52,202 bases of DNA from Campylobacteraceae bacterium (GTDB lineage: Bacteria > Campylobacterota > Campylobacteria > Campylobacterales > Sulfurovaceae): assembly GCA_026996165.1 (NCBI GenBank), contig JALWMP010000074.1:1-52202 (forward strand), written 5' to 3'. A program made the translations under genes and the position numbers. The notes under the pieces were generated by a model, which worked only from the letters and a program-made list of their open reading frames with translations, was not told the DNA's origin and ran no database searches. Shown one piece after another: positions 20,231 to 31,162 of the stretch (positions are counted from its first letter, which is position 1; each line of letters begins with the position of its first letter).

Positions 20231-21196
20231 TTGAAAACAGTAACCATAGCAACTAGAGCTAGTGACCTTGCCCTTTGGCAAGCGTATCATGTCCGTGATA
20301 GAATAGAGAGAGCTTTTCCAAATATTAAAGTAGAACTTAATGAAATTACTTCAAATGGGGATAAAATTTTAGATAAACCTCTTGCTCTTATTGGGGGTAA
20401 AGGACATTTTACTAAAGAGTTAGAAGATGAGATGTTAGCAGGAAATGCAGATATAGCAGTACACTCTTTAAAAGATGTACCATCTTATATGCCAGAAGGT
20501 TTAGAGTTAGCAGCTATTACAGAACGTCAGGACCAGTCAGATGTTTTTCTCTCTCATAAGTATGAGTCATTTCACTCTCTTCCAAAAGGTGCTGTGGTTG
20601 GTACAACAAGTTTAAGAAGACGTATGCAACTACTCTCTGTTCGTCCTGACTTAAAGGTAAAAGATTTACGAGGTAATGTAAATACTCGTCTTAGAAAATT
20701 AGCAGAAGGTCAATATGATGCAATTATTTTAGCATTTATTGGGCTAAATCGCTTAGACCTTTTAAAAGATATTCCTTTTACTGAAAAGCTTCCTCTCTCT
20801 GTTATGATTCCTCCTATGGGTCAAGCTGCTTTAGGTATTCAGATTAAGAGTAACGATGATGAAGTTCGTAAAGTTGTTAAAATTCTAAATCATGAAGATA
20901 CTTTTTTAGCTTCTCAAATAGAACGAGATTTTATTAGTGAGATTGGAGCAGGTTGTTCTGCTCCTGTTGCTGTTAATGCAACTATAGATGAAGTTGGTTT
21001 AGTAACTGTAAAAGCAATGGTAGGTTACCCAGATGGTTCAAAGATTTTAGAAGAGCAAGTATCTGCTTCAAGAATAGCTTGTAAAGGTTTAGGGCTACTT
21101 CTTGCAGAGCTTATGATAAAAAAAGGGGCAATGAAGATTCTTAAAAGAGCTGAAGAGATGGCTTTTAAGGGTGACACTCCTGCTGAGAGGATTTAA
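20231..21196 (+). CDS. hemC: Porphobilinogen deaminase
   Basis: IATRASDLALWQA, HSLKDVPS, GTTSLRRRMQL, LRGNVNTRLRKL, EIGAGCSAPVA. Confidence 0.96.
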   Translation: MKTVTIATRASDLALWQAYHVRDRIERAFPNIKVELNEITSNGDKILDKPLALIGGKGHFTKELEDEMLAGNADIAVHSLKDVPSYMPEGLELAAITERQDQSDVFLSHKYESFHSLPKGAVVGTTSLRRRMQLLSVRPDLKVKDLRGNVNTRLRKLAEGQYDAIILAFIGLNRLDLLKDIPFTEKLPLSVMIPPMGQAALGIQIKSNDDEVRKVVKILNHEDTFLASQIERDFISEIGAGCSAPVAVNATIDEVGLVTVKAMVGYPDGSKILEEQVSASRIACKGLGLLLAELMIKKGAMKILKRAEEMAFKGDTPAERI

Positions 21197-21297
21197 AAAA
21201 CTATATGATAATATTGGTAGAGCAATATCTCTACCTCATTACCCATAAATAATACTACAGATTTATGCTATAATCAAACTAAAAAATAAGAGCAATA

Positions 21298-22431
21298 ATG
21301 CTAAAACTAAAAATACTCCTCTTCTATTTTCTAATCTTAAAAACTCTTTACGCCCAAGAGGATGTTGCTTATAGTTTTTATCTTTCAACTACCACCCCAT
21401 ATAAACAAGAGGCTGTACTTTTAGATGTCAATATCTCTCAGCTTGACCACTCTAAGGTTATGCTTTTTAATTTTACACTAAAGAGTTCTAAAGATTATAG
21501 CTTTTATCAAATAGGGCTTAAGGAGCGTGAGAAGTATCATGATTTACGACATGAGTATAGTTACCTAATCTATCCTAAAAAGAGTGGTAGAGTTAAGATT
21601 GAGTTTGAGATGGTGAAGTCTTTGACCGATGATGACAAAGTTACCTACTCTATTTCAGGAGATAGAGATAGTGTTAAACGTTTGGAGAAAGAGGATATAG
21701 TAGTTAGTTTAAAGCCAATATTTTTAGATGTTAAAGCTCTGCCTAAAGGTGTTGAATTGGTAGGTGATTTTAAACTGACTCATAGTTTAGATAGACAAAA
21801 GACAGAAGCATTTGACCCTATTAATTTTAAGGTTAAATTAAAGGGTAGAGGAGAGGTTGAGCCTTTTGATATTTTAAAAGAGAGTAAAAGCTATAGACTC
21901 TTTCACCAAGCTCCAAAGGTTAAAAAGTTCCACACTAAAGATGGAACAACTACCGATATAGAGTGGGAGTATGCTATCTCAGCTAAAGAGAGTTTTACTC
22001 TACCCTCTATAGAGTTAAAAGCTTTTAACCCAAAGAGTAAAAAGGTATATACTCTAAAAATTCCTGAATATAAGATAGAAGTAGATAAGGTAAAAGAGGA
22101 GAGCTTACTCGATAGTGAAGATGTACCTGCCGTCTCAAAACCTATTGATTGGGATTGGTGGAGTTGGTTGTTCTCTTATATTTTTGTCTTTATGGCTGGT
22201 TTTTTAATGCCTCGTGACCTATTTAGACGAAAAAAGCCTATAGTAAAAAACGATGAAGATAGTTTAGCAGAGCAGATTAGAGGTGCAAAGAGTCATAAAG
22301 AGCTGTTAGAGATTTTATTGGCACAAAATAACAGCAAATACTCCAAAGCCATAGAGGCTTTGGAGTTGGTACTCTATAGAGGTCATAAGATTTCACTCTC
22401 TAAGATTTTAGATATGATAAATATAGGTTAA
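21298..22431 (+). CDS. BatD-like periplasmic protein with C-terminal TM
   Basis: Signal peptide, beta-rich repeats, C-terminal TM WLFSYIFVFMAGFLM; BatD/oxygen-tolerance-like organisation. Confidence 0.6.
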   Translation: MLKLKILLFYFLILKTLYAQEDVAYSFYLSTTTPYKQEAVLLDVNISQLDHSKVMLFNFTLKSSKDYSFYQIGLKEREKYHDLRHEYSYLIYPKKSGRVKIEFEMVKSLTDDDKVTYSISGDRDSVKRLEKEDIVVSLKPIFLDVKALPKGVELVGDFKLTHSLDRQKTEAFDPINFKVKLKGRGEVEPFDILKESKSYRLFHQAPKVKKFHTKDGTTTDIEWEYAISAKESFTLPSIELKAFNPKSKKVYTLKIPEYKIEVDKVKEESLLDSEDVPAVSKPIDWDWWSWLFSYIFVFMAGFLMPRDLFRRKKPIVKNDEDSLAEQIRGAKSHKELLEILLAQNNSKYSKAIEALELVLYRGHKISLSKILDMINIG

Positions 22432-24369
22432 AAACTTCTGTTCAAACTCTTTAGCAGGAATAGCTTTTGAGCATAGGTAGCCTTGGTAGTAGATGGAGTC
22501 ATCTATTTCCATTAGTTTCTCTCTTTGCTGTTCATTCTCTATTCCCTCTATAATAATTTTATAGTTAAACTGTTTTCCAATGGCTATAATACTTTTTACC
22601 AACTCTTGGCTATCTGGATTGGTTAAGATGTCATTAATAAATATCTTATCTATTTTAAGAACTTTAAAGGCTATCTTTTTAAGATATGAAAGAGAGGAGT
22701 AACCTGTTCCAAAATCATCTATGCTACACTCAATACCTTTATCTTTTAGTTTTTGAATAATCTCTTGAGTCTTTGTAAAGTTGTCTAGTAGTGTAGTTTC
22801 TGTTAAATCGAGTTTTATAAGTGAGGGACTAATGTTTCCTTTAGTTATGCACTCATCAAGTTGCTCTACAAAATTAATCTCATTTAGCTGTCTTGCATTG
22901 ATATTAATAGAGATATATTCAAAGTTGATAATGTGTGCATTTTTCCAAACATAGAGTTGTTTACAAGCCTCCTTTGCAACCCACCAACCTATTTTGGTAA
23001 TAAGTCCAGATTCAGTTGCCATAGGAATAAATTTATCTGGCATAATGAGACCTTTAGTAGGGTGATTCCATCTAATTAATGCCTCTACAGCATTTAGAGT
23101 ATTGTTACGAATAGAGACTATAGGTTGATAATATAGTTCAAGTTCATTGTTATCTATGGCAGATTTTAGGTCATGTTGTAAAGAGGTAAGTTCTTGTTGT
23201 TGTAAGTCCAAGGAGTGGTCATAAAATCTTATGTTATTTAATCCTTCACGTTTTGTTTGGTACATTGCCATATCTGCTTTACGAATAATCTGCTCTGTAT
23301 TATTTGAATTTGGCTCAATAAGAACGATTCCTATACTACTTGTCATGTAGAGGTCTAAGCCTTCAATTTGAAATGCTTCATTAAATATCTCTTTAATTTT
23401 TAATGCTATATTCTTTGCCTCTTTTCTTGCTACTTTAATATTTTTGGTATAGAAAGGAATTATCATAATAAATTCATCTCCACCAATTCTTGAGAGATAT
23501 TTTTTGTCAATCTTTAAAGTTTTTAGACGAGAGGCTACTTCTAGTAGAAGTTTGTCGCCTACAATGTGACCAAATGTATCATTAATCTGTTTAAAGTGGT
23601 TTAAGTCCATATAAAAAAGAAAAGAGTAGTAATCAATATGCTCTACTTTTTCTATCATTTTTTTCATATAGTTTTGATAGTTTCTTCTGTTTGGGAGGTC
23701 TGTTAATGCGTCGTGTAAAGATATGTAGTTGATTTTTTCATAAGTATTATGCTCAATACTTTTATCTTCTATTGTACCTATACCACCAATAATCTCATTG
23801 TTGTCATCAAGTAGTGAGGAGCATGTAAGCTCAATCCATATTGGATTGTCTTGGAATGTAATATTAAAAGAGCCTATAGTCTCTTTTTGGGAAGAGTTAA
23901 CAAGTACATATTTGAGTGTATCTATAACTTTTTTATCTTTTAATGTGTTAAGATTAAATTTTTTTAAATTTTTATCTAAACCAAGAAGTTTTTTAAACAT
24001 ACTGTTATATCTAATAATATTAAGATTATGGTCATAGTAAAAGATACCAATAGGAGCTTGTTTCAAAAATGCAGTAAGCTTTTTCTCTTTTGTTGCAAGT
24101 TGCTCTTTTGCCCATTGGTAACGTTTTTGGATAGTATATGTTTCATTAAATATCTGATTTAACTGTTTAATAGCTAATATAAGTAAAAGATAAAAAGTAG
24201 CAAGAAGTGCTTGTAATATATAGTTATATGGAACATTAGAAAAAGATAAAAGTATAAAGATAAAAATAAAAATAACTGTAATAAAAATGGAAGCTATTTT
24301 AGTTCGATTTCTAATATTAGTAATGTTAATCTGTTTAGATATATGCTCAATAAAGTTTTTCATAACCAT
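22408..24369 (-). CDS. Membrane PAS-GGDEF-EAL cyclic-di-GMP protein
   Basis: N-terminal TMs, PAS-like segment, RIGGDEF, VEALIRW (EAL), DDFGTGYSSL. Confidence 0.93.
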   Translation of the reverse strand: MVMKNFIEHISKQINITNIRNRTKIASIFITVIFIFIFILLSFSNVPYNYILQALLATFYLLLILAIKQLNQIFNETYTIQKRYQWAKEQLATKEKKLTAFLKQAPIGIFYYDHNLNIIRYNSMFKKLLGLDKNLKKFNLNTLKDKKVIDTLKYVLVNSSQKETIGSFNITFQDNPIWIELTCSSLLDDNNEIIGGIGTIEDKSIEHNTYEKINYISLHDALTDLPNRRNYQNYMKKMIEKVEHIDYYSFLFYMDLNHFKQINDTFGHIVGDKLLLEVASRLKTLKIDKKYLSRIGGDEFIMIIPFYTKNIKVARKEAKNIALKIKEIFNEAFQIEGLDLYMTSSIGIVLIEPNSNNTEQIIRKADMAMYQTKREGLNNIRFYDHSLDLQQQELTSLQHDLKSAIDNNELELYYQPIVSIRNNTLNAVEALIRWNHPTKGLIMPDKFIPMATESGLITKIGWWVAKEACKQLYVWKNAHIINFEYISININARQLNEINFVEQLDECITKGNISPSLIKLDLTETTLLDNFTKTQEIIQKLKDKGIECSIDDFGTGYSSLSYLKKIAFKVLKIDKIFINDILTNPDSQELVKSIIAIGKQFNYKIIIEGIENEQQREKLMEIDDSIYYQGYLCSKAIPAKEFEQKFLTYIYHI

Positions 24370-24496
24370 TATTATAAGATAAAAAAATTATATTTAACAT
24401 AAAATGTTCTTTTCTTGAAAGATATAAGATAAATATAACTCATATCTAAAAAAAACTTGCTAAAATTATGGATTACTAAAAATAGAGGATATTACT

Positions 24497-24943
24497 ATGA
24501 AAGTACTTTTAATAAAAGACGTAAAAAGCCTAGGTAAAAAAGGCGAAATTAAAGAGGTAAAAGATGGCTATGGTCAAAACTTCTTAATTGCAAAAGGAAT
24601 GGCTAAATTAGCTACTCCTGAAGTTATTGCTCACTGGAAATCAGAGCAAGAGAGAAAAGCAAAAGAGTTAAAAGAGACTTTAGAGCGATTGAAAAAAGAA
24701 GAAAAAGAGTTATCTTCAAAACCAATTATTATTATTAAAAAACTTGCCCCTGCTGGAATCCAAGGGTCAGTAGGTAAAGATGATATTGCTAAAGCAATTA
24801 AGGAGCAAATGAACATAGAGATTGATAAAAAGACAGTAGAGCTTAAAAAAGCACTAAAAACTGTAGGTGAACATAAAGTAGGTATTAAATTGGGTCATGG
24901 AATTCATGCTCATGTAACCGTAGAGATTAAAGGAGAAGAGTAG
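24497..24943 (+). CDS. rplI: 50S ribosomal protein L9
   Basis: [31 protein letters not shown]. Confidence 0.97.
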   Translation: MKVLLIKDVKSLGKKGEIKEVKDGYGQNFLIAKGMAKLATPEVIAHWKSEQERKAKELKETLERLKKEEKELSSKPIIIIKKLAPAGIQGSVGKDDIAKAIKEQMNIEIDKKTVELKKALKTVGEHKVGIKLGHGIHAHVTVEIKGEE

Positions 24944-24944
24944 A

Positions 24945-25475
24945 GTGTTTCACGCAACAACAATACTTGCCTATAAAGGTAAAGACAATGCTGTTATTGG
25001 TGGTGATGGACAGGTTAGCTTTGGAAATACTATCTTAAAGGGTAATGCTACTAAAATACGTTCTCTATATAAAGGAAAAATTTTAGCAGGTTTTGCAGGA
25101 AGTACAGCCGATGCTTTTAATCTTTTTGATATGTTTGAGACTATTTTAGAAGAGAAAAAGGGTGACATCTTAAAATCAGTTATTGAGTTTTCTAAAATGT
25201 GGAGAAAAGATAAACATCTGCGTCAACTAGAGGCTATGATGTTAGTTTTAAATCGTGAGCATGTTTTTATTTTAACAGGAACAGGTGATGTAGTTGAACC
25301 AGAAGATGGTAAGATTGCATCTATTGGTTCTGGTGGAAATTATGCTATTGCTGCTGCTAGAGCCTTAGATAAGCACGGAAACCTTAGTGCTAAAGAGTTG
25401 GTTAAAGAGTCTTTAACCATTGCAGGTGAGATTTGTATCTACACCAATACAAACATTAAATTATTGGAGCTTTAA
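24945..25475 (+). CDS. hslV: ATP-dependent protease subunit HslV (GTG start)
   Basis: [24 protein letters not shown]; immediately upstream of hslU. Confidence 0.96.
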   Translation: MFHATTILAYKGKDNAVIGGDGQVSFGNTILKGNATKIRSLYKGKILAGFAGSTADAFNLFDMFETILEEKKGDILKSVIEFSKMWRKDKHLRQLEAMMLVLNREHVFILTGTGDVVEPEDGKIASIGSGGNYAIAAARALDKHGNLSAKELVKESLTIAGEICIYTNTNIKLLEL

Positions 25476-26825
25476 TTGAGTACTATTATACCAACTAATC
25501 TAACACCAAAAGAGATTGTTGCATTTTTAGATAAATATGTTATAGGGCAACAAAATGCTAAAAAAACTATTGCTGTAGCACTTCGTAACCGTTATAGACG
25601 TTTACAGTTAGACCCTGAGTTACAACGTGATGTTATGCCAAAAAATATCCTAATGATAGGAAGCACAGGGGTGGGTAAGACTGAGATTGCGAGAAGACTC
25701 TCAACTATGATGCGTTTACCTTTTGTTAAAGTAGAAGCAAGTAAATTTACAGAAGTAGGTTTTGTAGGTCGAGATGTTGAGTCAATGATTCGTGACTTAG
25801 CTGCTAATGCTTTAGTTTTAGTACGTGAAGAGCAAAATGAGTTAAATAAAGAGAAGATAGAAGCTTATATTGAAAATAAAATCATAGAGAAACTTCTACC
25901 TCCTCTTCCAGCAGGTGCAAGTGAACAAAAACAGGCAGACTATGAGGCTTCATTTGCAAAGATGCAGGAGAAGTTAGCTAATGGTGAACTTGACCATTTA
26001 AAGATTGAAGTTAATATGCCAACACCAACTATTGATGTAATGGGTGCTGGAAATATGCCTCCAGAGATGGCAAATGTACAAGAGTCTATCATAAAAGTTA
26101 TTGGTGGTATTAATAAAAAGGGGAAAACTAAAGAGGTTACAGTTAAACAGGCTAAAAGTATTTTAGCTCAAGAGGCTAGTGAAGAGCTTTTTGATGAAGA
26201 GAAGTTAAAAGATTTGGCGTTAAAGAAGATAGAAGAGGGTGGAATTGTCTTTATTGACGAGATAGACAAGATTGCTGTTCCTGCAAACTCTTCATCACGT
26301 CAAGACCCAAGTAAAGAGGGGGTTCAAAGAGATTTACTTCCTATTGTAGAAGGTTCAAATGTTCAAACAAGAATAGGGCAAGTGAAAACCGACCATATCT
26401 TATTTATATCAGCAGGGGCATTTCATCTCTCTAAACCTAGTGACCTTATTCCAGAGCTTCAGGGGCGTTTCCCTTTAAGAGTTGAGCTTGATTTTCTTGA
26501 TGAAGAAGCACTCTATAGAATCTTAACAGAGCCTAAAAATTCACTTATTAAGCAGTATAAAGCTCTTCTTTCAGTTGAAGATGTAGATTTGGTATTTGAA
26601 GAGGATGCTTTAAGAGCTATAGCACAATACTCTGCAACAGCAAATGAAAAAACAGAAGATATTGGAGCTAGACGACTTCATACTATTATGGAAAAGATTG
26701 TAGAGGACATCTCTTTTAATGCAGATGAGTTTGCAGGTCAAACTATTAATGTTGACATAACCCTTATTGATGAGAAGCTTGAAAAAGTTGTTGATGATGA
26801 GGATACTACTCGTTATATCTTATAG
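25476..26825 (+). CDS. hslU: HslU ATPase (TTG start)
   Basis: LTPKEIVAFLDKYVIGQQNAKK, GSTGVGKTEIARR, GIVFIDEIDKIA. Confidence 0.97.
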   Translation: MSTIIPTNLTPKEIVAFLDKYVIGQQNAKKTIAVALRNRYRRLQLDPELQRDVMPKNILMIGSTGVGKTEIARRLSTMMRLPFVKVEASKFTEVGFVGRDVESMIRDLAANALVLVREEQNELNKEKIEAYIENKIIEKLLPPLPAGASEQKQADYEASFAKMQEKLANGELDHLKIEVNMPTPTIDVMGAGNMPPEMANVQESIIKVIGGINKKGKTKEVTVKQAKSILAQEASEELFDEEKLKDLALKKIEEGGIVFIDEIDKIAVPANSSSRQDPSKEGVQRDLLPIVEGSNVQTRIGQVKTDHILFISAGAFHLSKPSDLIPELQGRFPLRVELDFLDEEALYRILTEPKNSLIKQYKALLSVEDVDLVFEEDALRAIAQYSATANEKTEDIGARRLHTIMEKIVEDISFNADEFAGQTINVDITLIDEKLEKVVDDEDTTRYIL

Positions 26826-26836
26826 AGAACTAATAG

Positions 26837-27202
26837 ATGAAAATACGCGTCTACTACGAAGATACTGATGCAGGTGGTATAGTCTATCATACAAACTACC
26901 TAAAATATTGTGAAAGAGCAAGGTCTGAACTCTTTTTTTCTCAAGGGAAAATACCTATAGGTGAAGAGAAGAGTGGCTTTGTAGTTCGTCATATAGATGC
27001 AGACTTTTTGGGTATGGCAAAACTCGGTGATATGTTAGAGGTAAAAACGGAAGTTATAAAAAAAAGAGCAGCCTCAATACTCCTTAAGCAGATTGTACTT
27101 AAAAATAAAATAACAATTTTTGAGATGATAGTTACTTTAGTATTTGTAAAAGATGGTCGCCCAAAAGCTATTCCTGAAGATATTTATAGTTTCTTTAAAT
27201 AG
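26837..27202 (+). CDS. ybgC: YbgC/FadM-type acyl-CoA thioesterase
   Basis: VYYEDTDAGGIVYHTNYLKYCERARSE. Confidence 0.9.
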   Translation: MKIRVYYEDTDAGGIVYHTNYLKYCERARSELFFSQGKIPIGEEKSGFVVRHIDADFLGMAKLGDMLEVKTEVIKKRAASILLKQIVLKNKITIFEMIVTLVFVKDGRPKAIPEDIYSFFK

Positions 27203-27254
27203 GAGTGATTTTATCCTAAATATGTTATACTTAAAATAAAATAGGTATTTAATA

Positions 27255-27932
27255 TTGAAACTAAAAGATAAAAAATTACTCATATTTGATTTAGATGGAA
27301 CGTTAATAGATAGTTCAGGTGATTTAGCTTTATCAGTTAACCATACACTAAAAACTCTAAATCTTCCAACTTACGACATAGAGACAATACACCATTGGGT
27401 AGGAAATGGAGCTGAGACATTGGTTAAACGAGCTTTATCAGGCTCTATAACTATTGATACTAGCTTAGAAGAGAGTTATTGGAAAAATGCACTTAAGATA
27501 CTTTTAGATTTTTACTCTAAAAATTTAACTGTAGAGACAGTTACCTATCCAAATGTTATAACTACTCTAAAAACCCTAAAGGAACAAGGATACAAACTTG
27601 CCATTGTGACAAATAAACCTTTTCTTTTTGTTGAGCCTATTTTAAAAGAATTTGGTCTAAATGATTTGTTTGAGGTTATCTTAGGTGGTGATAGTTTAGA
27701 TGAGAAAAAGCCAAATCCACTACCTCTACTCTATGTTTGCCAAAAACTTGACATATCTCCAAGTAAAAGTGTTATGATTGGTGACTCTAAAAATGATATT
27801 TTAGCTGGAAAATCAGCCAATATAGATTCTATTGGAGTAACTTATGGTTACAATTATGGTGAGAGTATTGAGAGTTATGAACCTACTATAGTTTGTAATA
27901 GATTTGAAGATATTTTAGAGAGTTTAAAATGA
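27255..27932 (+). CDS. gph: Phosphoglycolate phosphatase / HAD hydrolase
   Basis: LLIFDLDGTLIDSSGDL, VTNKP, KPNPLPLL, MIGDSKNDILAG. Confidence 0.88.
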   Translation: MKLKDKKLLIFDLDGTLIDSSGDLALSVNHTLKTLNLPTYDIETIHHWVGNGAETLVKRALSGSITIDTSLEESYWKNALKILLDFYSKNLTVETVTYPNVITTLKTLKEQGYKLAIVTNKPFLFVEPILKEFGLNDLFEVILGGDSLDEKKPNPLPLLYVCQKLDISPSKSVMIGDSKNDILAGKSANIDSIGVTYGYNYGESIESYEPTIVCNRFEDILESLK

Positions 27933-29338
27933 GAAAAATAAAAATAGCCATTGTCGGTGGTGGTGTAGCTGGAGCTACCTCTGCTATTTACCTTGCCAAG
28001 CTTGGGTTAGATGTAACCATTTTTGAAAGAGAGTCTAGTCTTGTCTCTGGTCCACCCTTTTGTCATCTTCATGCAGGGGGAAATCTCTATAGAGAGATTT
28101 CAGATGAGCAGTGTATTAAACTACTAAAACAGTCGATAGATTTTTTAAAGTTTTATCCTTTTGTAGTGGACTATCGTCCTACTGTTATTGCTTTGCCTTC
28201 TACAGATAAACAGTCCCCAAAGCAACTCTTGCTACGTTTAAAGCTTTTGACAAAAGAGTATGAGAGGCTTATTGAAAAAGATAGTAGCAACCAAGTTTTA
28301 GGAGAGCCTAGAGAGTACTTTAGACTCTACTCAAGAGAGGATTTAGAGAGGCTAAAGTCTAAAAATGTTCCGACTAAACCTAAAGATTCAGATGAATGGA
28401 TGGTTGCAGTTTCTCAAAATTTAGACTTTGAGACGGTACAATTTCCTCTTATTTTAGTTCAAGAGTATGGATTAAATCTCTTCCGTTTAGCATCAGGTGC
28501 AACATTAATATTAGAAAATATGAAAAATGTTACATTAAAAAGAGATACCGAAGTGACCAATATTCAAAGAGAAGAAGAGGGTTGGCTAGTAGGCTACAAT
28601 AATAAACAAGAGAGCTTTGACTACCTTATCAACTCAGCAGGTTTTAGAACAGGAAAAATAGACGATATGCTCGGTGTTCCTTGTAAACGAATGGTAGAGT
28701 TTAAAGCTGCCTATGTGAGCCATTGGAAGAGCAAAGAGCAGACACCATTTCCTGAGATTATCTTTCATGGAGAGAGAGGCACACCACAAGGAATGGGGCA
28801 ATTTACCCCTTACCCTAATGGATATTTTCAACTACATGGTATGACTAATAGTATTACTCTTTATGATGATGGTTTAGTTGTTAATACCTCTTTTAGTTGT
28901 CAACCAAAGCTTAAAAAAAAGTTTATTGAGAAGATAGAGAAGTCGTGGAGTCAAGAAGAGATAGAGGAGCGTACAAAGTTAGCAATAGAGCATTTAAGTA
29001 GATTTATTCCTAATTTTTCAGAAGCTACAGTAGGTTCAAAGCCTCTCTTTGGTGCTCAACAGATTCCAGGAGATGACCCAACTCTTCGTGTTGCAGAGGT
29101 TAGTTTTCCAACAAGAGCTTATGCTCGATGTGAGATTGTAAAAGTATCATCAGTAGTTGATATGGTAAAAGCTATTAAAAATAACTTGATAGAGCTTGAA
29201 TATATTGAGAATGTAGAAGAGAATATCTCTTTCTCTTCTGAATTGCTAGAGGAGCAGATTGATTCTTTAGCCCAAATGATTTGTAGGCAGAGAGACTATC
29301 CATCTTCTTTAGGGTGTTTAAATATTAATATATCTTAG
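27929..29338 (+). CDS. FAD-dependent oxidoreductase
   Basis: IAIVGGGVAGATSAIYLAKLGLDVTIFERE dinucleotide-binding motif. Confidence 0.8.
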   Translation: MRKIKIAIVGGGVAGATSAIYLAKLGLDVTIFERESSLVSGPPFCHLHAGGNLYREISDEQCIKLLKQSIDFLKFYPFVVDYRPTVIALPSTDKQSPKQLLLRLKLLTKEYERLIEKDSSNQVLGEPREYFRLYSREDLERLKSKNVPTKPKDSDEWMVAVSQNLDFETVQFPLILVQEYGLNLFRLASGATLILENMKNVTLKRDTEVTNIQREEEGWLVGYNNKQESFDYLINSAGFRTGKIDDMLGVPCKRMVEFKAAYVSHWKSKEQTPFPEIIFHGERGTPQGMGQFTPYPNGYFQLHGMTNSITLYDDGLVVNTSFSCQPKLKKKFIEKIEKSWSQEEIEERTKLAIEHLSRFIPNFSEATVGSKPLFGAQQIPGDDPTLRVAEVSFPTRAYARCEIVKVSSVVDMVKAIKNNLIELEYIENVEENISFSSELLEEQIDSLAQMICRQRDYPSSLGCLNINIS

Positions 29339-29918
29339 TATGTAGTGTAGAGATGTGTTGAACAATAGTATTTTCAATACTCTCTATATTATCAGTAGCA
29401 TCTATAAGCAGATGAGGTAGCTCTAGCTTCTCTAAACTCTCTTTCATATGGTTTTGCACATAGATTAAATACTCCAATCCACGCAACTCAATACCATCTA
29501 ACTCTTTCTCTCCTAAACGCTCTTTTAGTGTCTCCATATTTGTAATAAAAAGAACAATAAGGTCAGGAAAATGCTCCTCTAGTGCAAATCTGTTGAGTTC
29601 TACTAGATGTTCAAAATCAAAGTCATCATTTGCAAGGGCATAACCAATTCCAGAGAGGAAGCCTCTGTCAGAGAGAATTAATTTATCTCTATTTGGTTTA
29701 ATGACTTGGGAGTAGTGTTCAGCTCTGTCGGCTAAAAAGAGGAGTAGTTCAGCTCTTTTTGATGTAAGTGAATCTTGGAGTAAAATCTCTCTAGCCTTAA
29801 TGCCAAATGGAGTTCCTCCAGGCTCTTTTGTTACGACTACATTTTTAAATTTTTGAGCTATTCGCTCTATCTGTGTGCTTTTTCCACAGGTGTCAATGCC
29901 TTCAAATAGTATATACAT
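29325..29918 (-). CDS. tmk: Thymidylate kinase
   Basis: YILFEGIDTCGKSTQ, TKEPGGTPFG, LSDRGFLSG. Confidence 0.94.
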   Translation of the reverse strand: MYILFEGIDTCGKSTQIERIAQKFKNVVVTKEPGGTPFGIKAREILLQDSLTSKRAELLLFLADRAEHYSQVIKPNRDKLILSDRGFLSGIGYALANDDFDFEHLVELNRFALEEHFPDLIVLFITNMETLKERLGEKELDGIELRGLEYLIYVQNHMKESLEKLELPHLLIDATDNIESIENTIVQHISTLHTKIY

Positions 29919-30407
29919 TTACTTTTTACCTTTTGATTTTATCTCATTTAAAATAGATTTTGGAACTAAGTGGTCAATCTCTCCACCGAATTTTAAAATA
30001 GCTCTAACTACCGATGAGGAGATAAAGGAGTACTCAAGTTTTGGCATAAGATAGATAGTCTCTAGTTCTTTTTTGAGTGAGACATTAGCATATCCCATCT
30101 GCTGTTCATACTCAAAATCGGTAGATGAGCGAATCCCTCTTATAATAATGTTAGCATCTAGTTCAGTTGAGAGGTCAACTAGCAATGAATGAAACTTTAT
30201 TACTTCTATATTTTTAAGATGAGCTGTTGCTTTTTCTATCATATCTATTCTCTCTTCAATAGAAAAGAGAGGGGTTTTACTAGGGTTTTCTCCAATAGCT
30301 ACAATGATTTTGTCAAACATATTTGCTGAACGCTCAATAATATCTAAATGACCAAGTGTAAGAGGGTCAAAAGTTCCAGGGTAGATTGCTATTCTATTTT
30401 TGTTCAT
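29919..30407 (-). CDS. coaD: Phosphopantetheine adenylyltransferase
   Basis: AIYPGTFDPLTLGHLDII, IIRGIRSSTDFEYE, SFISSSVVR. Confidence 0.96.
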   Translation of the reverse strand: MNKNRIAIYPGTFDPLTLGHLDIIERSANMFDKIIVAIGENPSKTPLFSIEERIDMIEKATAHLKNIEVIKFHSLLVDLSTELDANIIIRGIRSSTDFEYEQQMGYANVSLKKELETIYLMPKLEYSFISSSVVRAILKFGGEIDHLVPKSILNEIKSKGKK

Positions 30408-30929
30408 CTAGTTCCATCGCTTATATAGGTTGTTCTCTATGCCTAGTACATCGTACCACTTTCCAATAATAAACCGTTCCATCTCTTCAATAGTTTGCGA
30501 CTCTGAGTAAAAACCCATAATAGGAGGGGCAATAATTACACCAAGTTTAGCCAACTTTTCCATATTTTCTAATGCAATAGCAGAGAAAGGAAGTTCTCTA
30601 GGAGCAAGAAGTAGCTTTTTCTGCTCTTTAAGTGCTACGGAGGCTGTTCTTGTTACTAAATTATCTGCAATGCCACATGCAATTTTAGCTAGTGAGTTCA
30701 TACTACATGGAATAACAACAGTTATATCTACTTGAAAAGAGCCTGAAGCGATAGATGAAGCAATATTGGAGTTATCATGAAAGACAATGTTTGAGTTTTC
30801 AAAGTGGTTAACGGTTAAAGCATTATTTGAAGTAATAAGATGTACCTCTATATCTTTTGGAAGATACTCAATGAACTTTTTTCCAAGTTCTATGCCTGAA
30901 GCACCTGTAATGGCTACAACTAATTTCAT
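30408..30929 (-). CDS. ubiX: UbiX-family flavin prenyltransferase
   Basis: VVAITGASGIELGKK, PCSMNSLAKIACGIADNLVTRTASV, LAPRELPFS. Confidence 0.93.
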   Translation of the reverse strand: MKLVVAITGASGIELGKKFIEYLPKDIEVHLITSNNALTVNHFENSNIVFHDNSNIASSIASGSFQVDITVVIPCSMNSLAKIACGIADNLVTRTASVALKEQKKLLLAPRELPFSAIALENMEKLAKLGVIIAPPIMGFYSESQTIEEMERFIIGKWYDVLGIENNLYKRWN

Positions 30930-31018
30930 ACTGTTCCTGTGGTGGTATATTTATATTAAGAAGTATATCAAAAAAATATATATTAATATGTAAAATATGT
31001 GGGAAAAGTTATAAGAGG

Positions 31019-31103
31019 TGGTACCACAGGTCGGATTCGAACCGACACGCCCGAAGGCAGAAGATTTTGAGTCTACCAAGTCTACCAGTTCCATCACTGT
31101 GGC
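31019..31103 (-). tRNA. tRNA-Leu (anticodon CAA), CCA encoded
   Basis: Revcomp GCCACAGTGATGGAACTGGTAGAC..CTCAAAA..GGTTCGAATCC..CTGTGGTACCA; 7-bp acceptor stem, long variable arm, TTCGAAT T-loop. Confidence 0.93.
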
Positions 31104-31162
31104 ACAATCCAATATGAAATTGGAGTGCAAGTATACAGTGATGAAGCTTAAATAATTGTTAA

